Shown in pieces: positions 52,909 through 61,453 of a stretch of 64,000 nucleotides of DNA. The stretch covers positions 62,001-126,000 of the forward strand of contig CAIYIS010000045.1 in NCBI GenBank assembly GCA_903926385.1, in the 5' to 3' direction. Source of the DNA: an uncultured Bacteroidota bacterium. Lineage in GTDB: Bacteria; Bacteroidota; Bacteroidia; 2-12-FULL-35-15. Position 1 is the first letter of the stretch. Each line of letters opens with the position of its first letter. A model generated the notes under the pieces. It saw only the letters and a program-made list of their open reading frames with translations, was not told where the DNA came from and did no database searches. Both the position numbers and the translations under genes were made by a program.

Positions 52909-54204
52909 TTATTCAAATCTCATCGAAATCTTTTCTTCTACCCAATCTCTCAACTCTTCAATTTTTAGAGTGTCCACCACTTCCGAAGCAAAAGCGTGCA
53001 TCAATAGTTTTTTGGCAGTGGTTTCGCTCAGTCCTCTTGCCTGCAAATAAAATATTTTCTCAGCATCTAGTTTCCCTGTCGATGTTCCATGCGAACATTT
53101 CACATCATCAGCATAAATTTCCAACTGAGGTTTTGTATTAATTGTGCCATCGTCACTCAGCAAAATATTTTTGTTTGATTGAAAGGCATTTGTTTTCTGA
53201 GCATCCTTTCTCACAAAGATCTTTCCGTTGAAAGTAGCTGTAGACTTATCTTCAATGATGCCTTTGTACAACTCGTTACTGTTGCAATTCGGCTTTCTAT
53301 GGTCAACCAAGGTATGATTATCCACCACCTGATGTCCATTGGTTAGGTAAAGTCCGTTTAAGTGAGTTTCGATATGTTCATCATCCAAAACAATATTCAG
53401 GTTATTCCTCACCAACGAACCGCTCAAAGTAATCGAATTGGTTGTAAACACCGATTGTTTCTTTTGATACACCTGAGCAGTGCTTATCAAATACCCATTC
53501 TCTTTTCCATCTTCTATCTTCGTATAATCCACCACCGCATTTTCCGAAATCACTAATTCAGTTAACGCATTAGTAAATGTCAATGCCGAACAAGCAATGG
53601 TTTCGAATGACTCAACAAACCGAACCTGAGCATTGGGTTCTACTAAAATTAAATTTCTCGCATTAATAAACAAGCGTTCATCTGAAGTGGAAATATTCAT
53701 TATCCTTATAGGAGCATCGATGATGACACCAGCTGCAATATGAATAAATACACCGCCTTTGGCCAATGCTGTATTCAAAGCAACAAAAGCATCCGTTTTA
53801 ATATCTGCATACTTTGCATATTCTTTTTCGAAGCAGCTATCTGTAGTTGCTTCAGCAATATTAATTATTCGAACTCCTTTCGGCAACGATTGAATAGAAG
53901 ATAAACCTTCAATAAAAATCCCATTTTCAATTACAATGTCAATCGAGTCTTTTAAGAATTTGCTGTGTTTTATATCTTCGCAACTCAAAGTTTTGTTTGT
54001 TGCAAAAACAAACTCCCCTTTAAGCGTTAAATCAATGTTCACATATTTATACTCCTCACTTTTACGATTCGGAATACCCAAGTTCATGAAACTACTCATG
54101 GCATCTTCACGCAAGTTTAAATTGCCAAACAACGAATGTTTCGAAATTTGAAATTCGGATACTAATCTATCCTTTAAGGTATCTGTTTTTAAAGCAGTCT
54201 CCAT
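52909..54204 (-). CDS. sufD: Fe-S cluster assembly protein SufD
   Basis: 431 residues. The C-terminal beta-helix core is recognisable from HLNGLYLTNGHQVVDNHTLVDH and SNELYKGIIEDKSTATFNGKIFVRKDAQKTNAFQ, with DDVKCSHGTSTGKLD and YLQARGLSETTAKKLL near the end; the histidine in CSHG corresponds to the SufD residue needed for iron acquisition in E. coli. SufD forms the scaffold complex with SufB and SufC. Its ATG overlaps the sufC stop codon by one base, implying translational coupling. Confidence 0.95.
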   Translation of the reverse strand: METALKTDTLKDRLVSEFQISKHSLFGNLNLREDAMSSFMNLGIPNRKSEEYKYVNIDLTLKGEFVFATNKTLSCEDIKHSKFLKDSIDIVIENGIFIEGLSSIQSLPKGVRIINIAEATTDSCFEKEYAKYADIKTDAFVALNTALAKGGVFIHIAAGVIIDAPIRIMNISTSDERLFINARNLILVEPNAQVRFVESFETIACSALTFTNALTELVISENAVVDYTKIEDGKENGYLISTAQVYQKKQSVFTTNSITLSGSLVRNNLNIVLDDEHIETHLNGLYLTNGHQVVDNHTLVDHRKPNCNSNELYKGIIEDKSTATFNGKIFVRKDAQKTNAFQSNKNILLSDDGTINTKPQLEIYADDVKCSHGTSTGKLDAEKIFYLQARGLSETTAKKLLMHAFASEVVDTLKIEELRDWVEEKISMRFE

Positions 54205-54956
54205 TATGCGTTCACTTCGTCTTTAATAAAATCATACCCTTTCTCTTCCAACTCAAGTGCTAATTCTTTGGGGCCGGTTTTTACAATTCTTCCATTGTAC
54301 AACACATGCACTACATCCGGAACGATGTAATCAAGCAATCGCTGATAGTGAGTAATTACAATAGTAGCATTGTCTTTCGACTTTAATTTATTCACCCCTC
54401 CAGCCACTATTCTTAACGCATCAATATCTAATCCACTATCGGTTTCATCCAGTATTGCCAATTTAGGTTCAAGCATGGCCATCTGAAAGATTTCGTTACG
54501 TTTCTTTTCACCTCCACTGAAACCTTCGTTTACACTTCTATTGGCAAGTTTGCCATCCAGCTCCACTAGTTTCTGTTTTTCTTTTAATCTCGCCAAGAAA
54601 TCTTTTGCTTCCATAGGAGGCAGGCCTTTATAGGCTCTTATTTCATTGATAGCCGTCTTCAAAAAGTTAACATTGCTCACCCCCGGAATTTCGATTGGGT
54701 ATTGAAAAGCAAGAAAAACGCCTTCTCTGGCTCTGTCTTCAGGAGAAAGTTCGAGTAAGTTTTTTCCATTGAAAATAACTTCCCCTTCGGTTACTTCATA
54801 TTCTTCTCTGCCTGCAAGCACAGACGATAATGTGCTTTTACCGGAACCATTCGGCCCCATTATAGCATGAACTTCTCCTGCTTTTACTTCTAAATTAATT
54901 CCCTTCAGAATTTCCTTCCCGTCAATTGACGCATGTAAATTTTTTATTGATAACAT
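54204..54956 (-). CDS. sufC: Fe-S cluster assembly ATPase SufC
   Basis: 250 residues, an ABC ATPase. Walker A GPNGSGKST (about 36-44), Q-loop in AFQYPIEIPGV, signature FSGGEKKRNE, Walker B LAILDETDSGLD and the switch histidine in VITHYQRLLDYI. SufC drives the SufBCD scaffold. It is separated from sufB by the four-helix-bundle gene. Its start lies 33 bp downstream of that gene; one arm of the inverted repeat is in this gap (54967-54984). Confidence 0.97.
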   Translation of the reverse strand: MLSIKNLHASIDGKEILKGINLEVKAGEVHAIMGPNGSGKSTLSSVLAGREEYEVTEGEVIFNGKNLLELSPEDRAREGVFLAFQYPIEIPGVSNVNFLKTAINEIRAYKGLPPMEAKDFLARLKEKQKLVELDGKLANRSVNEGFSGGEKKRNEIFQMAMLEPKLAILDETDSGLDIDALRIVAGGVNKLKSKDNATIVITHYQRLLDYIVPDVVHVLYNGRIVKTGPKELALELEEKGYDFIKDEVNA

Positions 54957-54966
54957 ATAGTTTAAG

Positions 54967-54984
54967 GTTTAAAGTTAGAAAGTT
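54967..54984. repeat. 18-bp inverted-repeat arm GTTTAAAGTTAGAAAGTT (downstream side)
   Basis: Exact reverse complement of the sequence at 55416-55433 on the other side of the four-helix-bundle gene, and identical to a copy at 17373-17390. Confidence 0.85.
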
Positions 54985-54989
54985 TAAAG

Positions 54990-55406
54990 TTACGAAGCCT
55001 TATAAGGTTCCGCATCTTCCATAAACTTACTACCCTTCATTTCTGTTGTTTTTAAATAATTCATTAATCCACTTAGCATTTTACTTACTTCAGTAAGTTT
55101 AACTACAACTTCATCAAATTCTTCTTTCGTTATATATTCCAAATCAATTGCGACATAAAGCTGAGCACGTATTTCCGCTGCTGAAGCCTTAGCGATTGAC
55201 AAAAACTGATTAAATTCTTTATTCCCATTTCTCTCAAACCCTTCTGCAATATTTGAAATGACAGAAACACTTGCCTTTCTAATTTGCTCTCTCAGCCCAA
55301 AGTCTTTGGAAAACGCAGACGTATTAGATAGTTTATAAATATGAAGATTAACCTCTCTCGCTTTTTGCCAAACTTTTAAATCTTCAAACCTTTGCACAGT
55401 ACTCAT
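54990..55406 (-). CDS. Four-helix-bundle protein (23S rRNA intervening-sequence type) inside the suf operon
   Basis: 138 residues. FEDLKVWQKAREVNLHIYKLS, FGLREQIRKASVSVISNIAEGFER, EFNQFLSIAKASAAEIRAQLYVA and the final helix are the hallmark of the S23/four-helix-bundle (TIGR02436) family. Members occur in 23S rRNA intervening sequences, near retroelements and scattered in genomes; their biochemical role is unknown. It splits sufB from sufC, is codirectional with them and is bracketed by exact 18-bp inverted repeats. These features suggest a recently inserted cassette riding on the operon's transcription. Confidence 0.92.
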   Translation of the reverse strand: MSTVQRFEDLKVWQKAREVNLHIYKLSNTSAFSKDFGLREQIRKASVSVISNIAEGFERNGNKEFNQFLSIAKASAAEIRAQLYVAIDLEYITKEEFDEVVVKLTEVSKMLSGLMNYLKTTEMKGSKFMEDAEPYKAS

Positions 55407-55415
55407 CGTAAAAAC

Positions 55416-55433
55416 AACTTTCTAACTTTAAAC
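55416..55433. repeat. 18-bp inverted-repeat arm AACTTTCTAACTTTAAAC (upstream side)
   Basis: Pairs exactly with 54967-54984. Related degenerate words continue to about 55450 and reappear at 56910-56990 before sufB. Confidence 0.85.
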
Positions 55434-55453
55434 TAAAAAACTTTGAACTTAAA

Positions 55454-56953
55454 TTATCCAACACTTCCTTCCAAACTTACCGCTAGCAGCTTTTGCGCTT
55501 CCACAGCAAACTCCATTGGTAATTTATTTAATACTTCTTTGCAATATCCGTTTACAATTAATCCTATAGCTTTTTCATTATCTATTCCTCTTTGTTTGCA
55601 GTAGAATAACTGGTCTTCTCCAATTTTTGAAGTAGTAGCTTCGTGTTCTACTATCCCCGATTTATCTTTTATTTCAATATAAGGAAATGTGTGCGCTCCG
55701 CACTTATCGCCCATTAACAAACTATCGCATTGCGAAAAGTTACGTGCATTGGTTGCACCTTTTGCTATTCGTACTAATCCTCGGTAACTATTATTACTGA
55801 AGCCTGCTGAAATCCCTTTCGAAATAATTGTGCTTCGTGTGTTCTTTCCAAGGTGAAACATCTTGGTTCCTGTATCAGCCTGTTGATAGTTATTGGTAAC
55901 TGCAACCGAATAAAACTCTCCAACTGCATTATCACCTTTTAAAATAACCGAAGGATATTTCCAAGTTACGGCACTCCCTGTTTCAACTTGTGTCCACGAG
56001 ATTTTAGAATTATCTCCCTGACATATTCCGCGCTTGGTAACAAAATTGAAGATACCACCTTTGCCCTCTTTGTCGCCAGGGTACCAATTCTGAACCGTGC
56101 TGTATTTTACTTCCGAATTTTTGTTGGCCACTATTTCCACCACAGCTGCGTGTAGTTGGTTTTCATCTCGCATAGGTGCCGTGCAACCTTCGAGATAACT
56201 TACATAAGCATCGTCATCAGCCACTATCAGCGTACGTTCGAATTGACCAGTTCCAGCAGAGTTTATTCTAAAATAAGTAGAAAGCTCCATCGGACATCTT
56301 ACACCTTTGGGGATGTAACAAAACGAACCGTCAGTAAACACTGCCGAATTGAGTGCTGCATAAAAATTGTCAGTATAAGGTACCACAGAACCCATGTACT
56401 TCTTGATTAGTTCAGGATGTTCTTGAACCGCTTCTCCAAACGAACAAAAGATGATTCCTTTCTCGGCAAGCGTTTCTTTAAATGTAGTTTTCACCGAAAC
56501 GCTGTCCATCACAAAATCAACTGCTATGCGACTTTCCACACCGCTCAGGCGTTTTTGTTCTTCAATCGATATTCCTAGTTTTTCAAATGTTTTTAGTAAT
56601 TCCGGGTCAACTTCATCCAAACTATTCAATTGCTTTTTAGGTTTTGGAACGGAGTAATAAATGATATTTTGAAAATCCGGTTTGGGATAGGTTACATGCG
56701 CCCACTGAGGCTCTTCAAGCGTTAGCCAATAACGAAACGCTTTAAGACGATAGTCGAGCATCCATTCGGGTTCGTTTTTCTTTTTTGAAATAAATCGGAT
56801 TATTTCTTCACTAAGACCTTTCGGAGCGTTTTCTGCTTCTATGTCGGTAACAAATCCGTATTCGTAATCTTTATTGATTTGTTCTGATAATATCTCGTTT
56901 GCCATTTTTTGTTTAAAGTTTTTAAGTTTAAAGTTTGAAAGTGGTTCTATCAC
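55454..56953 (-). CDS. sufB: Fe-S cluster assembly protein SufB
   Basis: 499 residues. Family marks: [80 protein letters not shown] and [16 protein letters not shown], with the C-terminal [21 protein letters not shown]. The cysteine in that last motif corresponds to the one used for cluster building on E. coli SufB. A start about 15 codons later ([17 protein letters not shown]) is also plausible and would leave the repeat-like sequence before it untranslated. Two accessory genes precede it in the operon. Confidence 0.96.
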   Translation of the reverse strand: MIEPLSNFKLKNFKQKMANEILSEQINKDYEYGFVTDIEAENAPKGLSEEIIRFISKKKNEPEWMLDYRLKAFRYWLTLEEPQWAHVTYPKPDFQNIIYYSVPKPKKQLNSLDEVDPELLKTFEKLGISIEEQKRLSGVESRIAVDFVMDSVSVKTTFKETLAEKGIIFCSFGEAVQEHPELIKKYMGSVVPYTDNFYAALNSAVFTDGSFCYIPKGVRCPMELSTYFRINSAGTGQFERTLIVADDDAYVSYLEGCTAPMRDENQLHAAVVEIVANKNSEVKYSTVQNWYPGDKEGKGGIFNFVTKRGICQGDNSKISWTQVETGSAVTWKYPSVILKGDNAVGEFYSVAVTNNYQQADTGTKMFHLGKNTRSTIISKGISAGFSNNSYRGLVRIAKGATNARNFSQCDSLLMGDKCGAHTFPYIEIKDKSGIVEHEATTSKIGEDQLFYCKQRGIDNEKAIGLIVNGYCKEVLNKLPMEFAVEAQKLLAVSLEGSVG

Positions 56954-56983
56954 TCCTAACTTTATAACTTTTTACTTTCTAAC

Positions 56984-57454
56984 TTATTTTCTATATAGTT
57001 TCTTTAGTTGTTCTGCGTCCTCTTTGTCTTTCGCTCGCGAAGATTGTTCTTTTTCCTCAATCAGTCTATTCACGGTAATTACTTTTACTTCCAAATTTTC
57101 TAGTACTTGATAATTATTTGCGTATTGATAACATTCGTCAAAATTACTTTGTTTCAAAAATTGTAAATCACTCATCAAATCAATATAAATTCCATTTCCT
57201 AAAAGAAGTTCGGAATAGCCAGCAATAAAAGGATAGGTTAAAAATGCTTCACCGCCTTCAACATTGTTTTCTTTTAATGCCGCAACTAATTTTTTTCTAT
57301 TTGCCTCCGAATCTTCTAACCATAAATCCACATCACCTGTTGCTCTTGAGAATCCATGATAATTGACCGCAAAGCCACCTACGAGGATATACTTCACCGA
57401 ATGTTTGTTTAACAACTGAAAAAAAGAAGTAATTTCTTCTTCAAAAATATCCAT
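56984..57454 (-). CDS. Nucleotidyltransferase-fold protein within the suf operon
   Basis: 156 residues. The motif ILVGGFAVNYHGFSRATGDVDLWL gives GG (26-27) and the D41-x-D43 pair of the DNA polymerase beta-like nucleotidyltransferase fold. A third acidic residue may be in IYIDLMS near residue 92. This is the stand-alone MNT/AbiEii-like (DUF6036-type) class, often in toxin-antitoxin or phage-defence loci, but also alone. Its start overlaps the stop of the 62-residue gene by one base, so the two are coupled. It has no known part in Fe-S assembly. Confidence 0.82.
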   Translation of the reverse strand: MDIFEEEITSFFQLLNKHSVKYILVGGFAVNYHGFSRATGDVDLWLEDSEANRKKLVAALKENNVEGGEAFLTYPFIAGYSELLLGNGIYIDLMSDLQFLKQSNFDECYQYANNYQVLENLEVKVITVNRLIEEKEQSSRAKDKEDAEQLKKLYRK

Positions 57455-57642
57455 TACTTCAGTTTTAAAACAATTCCTTTCGACTGAGGCGTTTTGATAG
57501 GGCCATCTTTTAAGAGTAACGAAAGTTTCATTAAGTTATATAATTTTTGCATTCGCTGTTGAGGTGATAACGCAAGGTTTTCGAACAAACGTCTCTCGTT
57601 TATTTTCTCTACATCTGGTTGGTCATGCAAAATGATTTTCAT
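57454..57642 (-). CDS. Small protein paired with the nucleotidyltransferase
   Basis: 62 residues: helical start (KINERRLFENLALSPQQRMQKLYNLMKLSLLLKDG) and a basic tail KTPQSKGIVLKLK. The LSPQQRMQKLYNLMKLS and KPxGKGI-like end resemble small proteins that I know to accompany this kind of nucleotidyltransferase in Bacteroidota. Function unknown; an antitoxin or partner role is a guess. Coupled by a one-base overlap. Confidence 0.65.
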   Translation of the reverse strand: MKIILHDQPDVEKINERRLFENLALSPQQRMQKLYNLMKLSLLLKDGPIKTPQSKGIVLKLK

Positions 57643-57657
57643 TAACTATTGCGAATG

Positions 57658-57984
57658 TTATACCGAAAAACTTTCACCGCAACCACATGTTCTCGCTGCG
57701 TTCGGATTGTTAAACACAAATCCTTTTCCGTTTAATCCTCCCGAATAGTCTAGTTCGGTACCGATGAGGTATAGAAAGCTTTTCTTATCCACGGCTATTT
57801 TTATTCCTTTGTCTTCAAACACTTGGTCGCCTTCTTTTATCATATTGTCAAATTCGAGTTTGTATGACAAGCCCGAACAGCCGCCTCCATCAACCCCCAC
57901 TCGTATAAATGTTCCTTCAGGTTTGTTGTCTTGTTTCATTAAATCAAGCGCATGTTGTTTTGCGTTTTCTGATACAGTAATCAT
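57658..57984 (-). CDS. HesB/IscA/SufA-type Fe-S assembly protein
   Basis: 108 residues, full length. The three conserved cysteines are C36 (VDGGGCSGLSYKLEF), C100 and C102 (RTCGCGESFSV). Such A-type carriers deliver [2Fe-2S] or [4Fe-4S] clusters from the SufBCD scaffold. First gene of the suf operon; promoter and palindrome lie immediately upstream. The order is A-type carrier, small protein, nucleotidyltransferase, sufB, four-helix bundle, sufC, sufD. Confidence 0.95.
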   Translation of the reverse strand: MITVSENAKQHALDLMKQDNKPEGTFIRVGVDGGGCSGLSYKLEFDNMIKEGDQVFEDKGIKIAVDKKSFLYLIGTELDYSGGLNGKGFVFNNPNAARTCGCGESFSV

Positions 57985-58017
57985 CTCAATATAGTATTTG
58001 GTTTATTCGAATTCCTT

Positions 58018-58036
58018 ATTTAGATTTAATCTAAAT
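58018..58036. promoter_or_regulatory. 19-bp palindrome over the suf operon transcription start
   Basis: ATTTAGATTTAATCTAAAT is a perfect 9-bp inverted repeat about one central base. It ends seven bases downstream of the -7 element, so it covers the predicted transcription start, the usual place for a repressor. Iron- or Fe-S-responsive control is inferred from the gene content. It does not match the classical Fur box. Confidence 0.6.
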
Positions 58037-58042
58037 GGGTGA

Positions 58043-58071
58043 CAAAGGTACTAATTATATTGGTAGTACAA
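58043..58071 (-). promoter_or_regulatory. Promoter (TTG-N18-TACCTTTG) of the suf operon
   Basis: -7 element at 58043-58050 and TTG at 58069-58071 on the minus strand, spacing 18 bp, a good Bacteroidota consensus. Confidence 0.7.
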
Positions 58072-58728
58072 CAACAAATTATTTTCGGATTTAACCAAAT
58101 TTAAGGATTAGAATTAAAATGAAGCGTGATAATTTATGGCAATATTTACCTCTTTGTGTCTTTGTGTCTTTCTGTTAGAATTCTACTTTATTATCATATT
58201 CCTATTGAGTATTCGATTTTCTCTTCTTTTGCATCCAAAGAAAGGGATTAAAGGAATTAATTGCATTTTTTTACGTTAACTTTCAGGACTTTCGTCAACA
58301 AAATGAGAAATACTCCCTAAATCTTGAGTTGTTGTTCCAACAATTTGAATTGTCGTACCTAAATCTTGAATTATTGTTCCTAACTGTTGAATTGTTATAC
58401 CTACCTGCTGAATTGTTGTACCTAATTCTTGAATTGTTGTACCAATTGCTTAAATCGTTAATAGAATATACTTAATTACAGTTAGATAAAAAATCAATAA
58501 CCTAAACACTTTCCCACTACCTGACCTCCATTCTTGGTTACCAACTCATGTAGAAAGAAAACATATTTGGCAGAAGGTAGTTTTTCATCTTTTGCTCCTT
58601 CTTACTGCAACAAATTTCTCATTCCAAACCTAGTGAAGTATCAAAAAGGGAAAAAGTATACTGAATTTATTCTGATGTGTAAATTTTGGAAAAAACAAAA
58701 ATATTTTTTTCATATTCCTATTTTTGTA
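58072..58728. other. Gene-free stretch between suf operon and cytochrome gene
   Basis: About 650 bp. Contains a short CTTTGTGTCTTTGTGTCTTT tract near 58153, the 21-bp repeats, and a minus-strand segment (58494-58640) that reads in one frame as a protein-like fragment interrupted by a stop. No intact gene seen. Confidence 0.7.
58276..58455 (-). pseudogene. Heptad-repeat coding remnant (21-bp repeats)
   Basis: Six to seven 21-bp direct repeats (58314-58452). In one minus-strand frame they read as a seven-residue repeat of the type GTTIQEL, with I and L at coiled-coil spacing, ending DESPES and a stop at 58276-58278. The frame is open for about 58 codons but starts just after a stop codon and has no ATG, GTG or TTG start. 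It looks like the decayed tail of a coiled-coil protein, or a non-coding repeat. Confidence 0.55.
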
Positions 58729-58736
58729 TAACTTTG
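58729..58736 (+). promoter_or_regulatory. -7 promoter element (TAACTTTG) for the cytochrome/propeller gene
   Basis: TAnnTTTG match 16 bp before the start codon. Confidence 0.5.
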
Positions 58737-58752
58737 TTCTGAAAATAATATC

Positions 58753-60249
58753 ATGCAAAACGTTAGAATTAAAATACATTTCTTTTTTATTCTTATGATG
58801 AGTTGTTGCCTTTTTTCCACCTGCAAATACGACAAAGCGGGGCCTGATTACAATGAATATCCTGATGATGTAGGGAAAATATTTGTAACCAAATGTGCTG
58901 TTGCCGGTTGCCACAACGATGCCAGCAAAGATGCTGCGGGAGGTTTGTCGTTAATTACATGGGATAAAATGTTTGAAGGCGGCACCACTAGCGCATGTGT
59001 AATACCCTACCGACACGACTTCAGTACCACTTGCTTTTATATTAACACCTATCCCGATTTAGGTGTAACCCTTAACCCTACAATGCCACTCAATAAAAAT
59101 CGCTTGTCATTCGATGAAGTCAAGAAGATTGAAAATTGGATTGATGCCGGTGCGCCTAACGAAGATGGGCTTGTAAAATTTTCGGATAATCCGGCTCGCA
59201 AAAAGTTTTATGTAGCCAATCAGGGATGCGATGTGGTAACCGTTTTCGACCAACAAACTTTGTTACCTATGCGCTATATTGATATTGGCAATTCTGGAGC
59301 TATTGAGGCTCCGCACGAAATTAAAGTGTCGCCTGACGGGCAATACTGGTATGTGGTTTTTTATAAAGGCAATGCTATTCAGAAATATCGTACTTCTGAT
59401 GATAGCTATGTTGGGCAAGCTATTATTAACCTAAATCAACCTCCTACAATAATAGTTGGAAACTGGAGTACATTTGACATAACACCCGATGGTAATACAG
59501 CTTTTGTAACCGATTTGAGCGGAAGCATGAGCGATATTGCAGAAGTGAATTTGAATACTCTAACAGTTACACATCATGTAGGTTTCAATTCTCCTCACGG
59601 CTCCTGTGTTAGTCCTGATGGCAATTTTGTTTATATTTCGGAACAAACCACCAGTAACACTATTTATAAAATACCAGTTTCCGACTTTTCAAATCCTATG
59701 GAGATTAGTGTTTTTTCTTCTACTCCTTCAGCCTATCTAAGTACACATCAAATTGAGTTTTCTCCCGATGGCAGTAAATATTTTGTTTCCTGTTGGGGAA
59801 CTTCAGAAGTTAGGGTAATGGATGCTGCCACAGATGCCTTTATTGCCGCTATTCCTGTTGGTGCTCGCCCTTCGGAGATGGAAGTTTCGGATACAAAAAA
59901 TTTACTGTTCGTTACCTGCGAAGACGATACGCTTTCATTTCCCGGCAAACGAGGAAGTATAGCAATCATAGACATTGCCACAAACACGCAGGTTAACTGG
60001 TCGCCCATTTACACCGGCCATCAGCCTCATGGTTTAGATGTGGATGACGATAATCACTTGGTTTATGTGGCCAATAGAAATGTAGTTTCTGGCGGGCCTG
60101 CTCCTCACCATAGCACAGCCTGTGGCGGAAGAGATGGCTACATTACTTTTATTGACATGAACACACACGCACTTTTGAAAACAAAATCTGGAACTGATAA
60201 AAAGGTCGAAGTTTCTGTCGACCCATACGAAATTGCAATCAAACACTAA
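58753..60249 (+). CDS. Cytochrome c-type/beta-propeller fusion lipoprotein
   Basis: 498 residues. A lipoprotein signal (FFILMMSCCLFSTC, lipidated cysteine about 24) precedes a cytochrome-like domain with an unusual CX4CH site (CAVAGCH, about 48-54) and methionine in NPTMPLNKN (about 114) as a likely sixth ligand; KIENWIDAGAPNED closes it. From about residue 150 a YncE-like seven-bladed propeller follows, with repeated VSPDG and DITPDG strand motifs (YVANQGCDVVTVFD; FVTDLSGSMSDIAEV). It would sit on a periplasmic or outer membrane face. Redox role and partner unknown. The cytochrome part resembles the protein at 16482-17120. Confidence 0.85.
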   Translation: MQNVRIKIHFFFILMMSCCLFSTCKYDKAGPDYNEYPDDVGKIFVTKCAVAGCHNDASKDAAGGLSLITWDKMFEGGTTSACVIPYRHDFSTTCFYINTYPDLGVTLNPTMPLNKNRLSFDEVKKIENWIDAGAPNEDGLVKFSDNPARKKFYVANQGCDVVTVFDQQTLLPMRYIDIGNSGAIEAPHEIKVSPDGQYWYVVFYKGNAIQKYRTSDDSYVGQAIINLNQPPTIIVGNWSTFDITPDGNTAFVTDLSGSMSDIAEVNLNTLTVTHHVGFNSPHGSCVSPDGNFVYISEQTTSNTIYKIPVSDFSNPMEISVFSSTPSAYLSTHQIEFSPDGSKYFVSCWGTSEVRVMDAATDAFIAAIPVGARPSEMEVSDTKNLLFVTCEDDTLSFPGKRGSIAIIDIATNTQVNWSPIYTGHQPHGLDVDDDNHLVYVANRNVVSGGPAPHHSTACGGRDGYITFIDMNTHALLKTKSGTDKKVEVSVDPYEIAIKH

Positions 60250-60253
60250 AACT

Positions 60254-61453
60254 ATGCGTTATATATCTGCTGATTACATTTACCCGATTGCATCACGTCC
60301 CATTAAGAATGGAGTGATTGCAATTAATGATGATGGTACAATTACCAAAGTAAGTCCACTTTCTGGAATAAAGGTTCCTAAGTCGGAAATTGAATTCTTT
60401 AAGGGCATTATTTGTCCCGGATTCATCAACACACATTGCCATCTCGAACTTTCTCACCTTCGTTCCAAAATTTCTAAAAAATCAGGAATGGCCGGTTTTA
60501 TTGAACAACTGATTGCTCTTCGTATTGGTTTTTCGAAAACTGAAATTAAAACTGCCATAGAAAAGGCAGAAAAGGAAATGATTGACAACGGTGTGGTGGC
60601 TGTGGGAGATATCTCTAACACCAATAAAACCTTTGTTCAGAAAGCCAAACGAAATCTGATTTACCATACGTTTATTGAAGTCTATAATTTGAAAGAAAAG
60701 GAGGCCCAGAAAACATTCTTTAAAGGAATGACTTTATTAAGCGAATATGCTGAACTAACGGGCACAGAGAAAATGTGCGCTATAGTGCCTCATGCTCCAT
60801 ATACAATGTCAGTTGGCTTACTGAAACAGATTAACTTTGTTTCACATGAGCTTCAGTCTACTATCACTATCCATAATCAGGAAAGCAAAGAAGAAAGCGA
60901 ATTATTTATTTCCCAAACTGGTAAATTAAAAGACTCTTTCGAAAAGATGGGAATTAAAGTTTCCCGTATTCCTCTTACTGGCAAAAATTCAATACAATCC
61001 ACATTGCCTTATCTGAAAGATGCCGGAAAGGTGCTATTGGTGCATAATACATATACTTCTAAGGAAGATATTAAATTTGCAAAAAAACTTTTTACTGATT
61101 TCAAAAAGCAATTGTGGTTTTGTACATGCCCCAACGCAAATATGTACATCGAAAACAAATTACCCGATTACAATAAATTTATAGAAGAAAAGGTTAATAT
61201 AACTGTGGGTACAGATAGTTTGGCTAGTAATAAAAGCCTGTCGATACTGGAAGAATTAAAAACAATTTCCATTCATTTTCCTGAAATTCCATTGCAAACA
61301 TTACTTACCTGGGCTACTAAAAATGGTGCTGATTTCTTAAATCTGCCTGAGTTAGGTACAATTGAGAAAGGGAAAAAACCAGGATTGGTACTTCTTAAAA
61401 ATGTAAAAGAGATGAAAATAACAAAGGAGACTAAAGCAATGCGGTTGCTATAA
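60254..61453 (+). CDS. Amidohydrolase (metal-dependent, SsnA/deaminase-like)
   Basis: 399 residues from the ATG at 60254; a TTG at 60233 would overlap the previous gene. Metal motif FINTHCHLELSH near residue 60 (HxH of the amidohydrolase superfamily), then PHAPYTMS, TIHNQESKEE, LVHNTYTS and the final metal aspartate in TVGTDSLASN. That order matches cytosine-deaminase/TRZ/ATZ-type amidohydrolases, including aminodeoxyfutalosine deaminase. Some Bacteroidota use the futalosine route to menaquinone, but no other mqn gene is present, so substrate stays open. Its 3' end overlaps ispD by 23 bp, convergent. Confidence 0.88.
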   Translation: MRYISADYIYPIASRPIKNGVIAINDDGTITKVSPLSGIKVPKSEIEFFKGIICPGFINTHCHLELSHLRSKISKKSGMAGFIEQLIALRIGFSKTEIKTAIEKAEKEMIDNGVVAVGDISNTNKTFVQKAKRNLIYHTFIEVYNLKEKEAQKTFFKGMTLLSEYAELTGTEKMCAIVPHAPYTMSVGLLKQINFVSHELQSTITIHNQESKEESELFISQTGKLKDSFEKMGIKVSRIPLTGKNSIQSTLPYLKDAGKVLLVHNTYTSKEDIKFAKKLFTDFKKQLWFCTCPNANMYIENKLPDYNKFIEEKVNITVGTDSLASNKSLSILEELKTISIHFPEIPLQTLLTWATKNGADFLNLPELGTIEKGKKPGLVLLKNVKEMKITKETKAMRLL

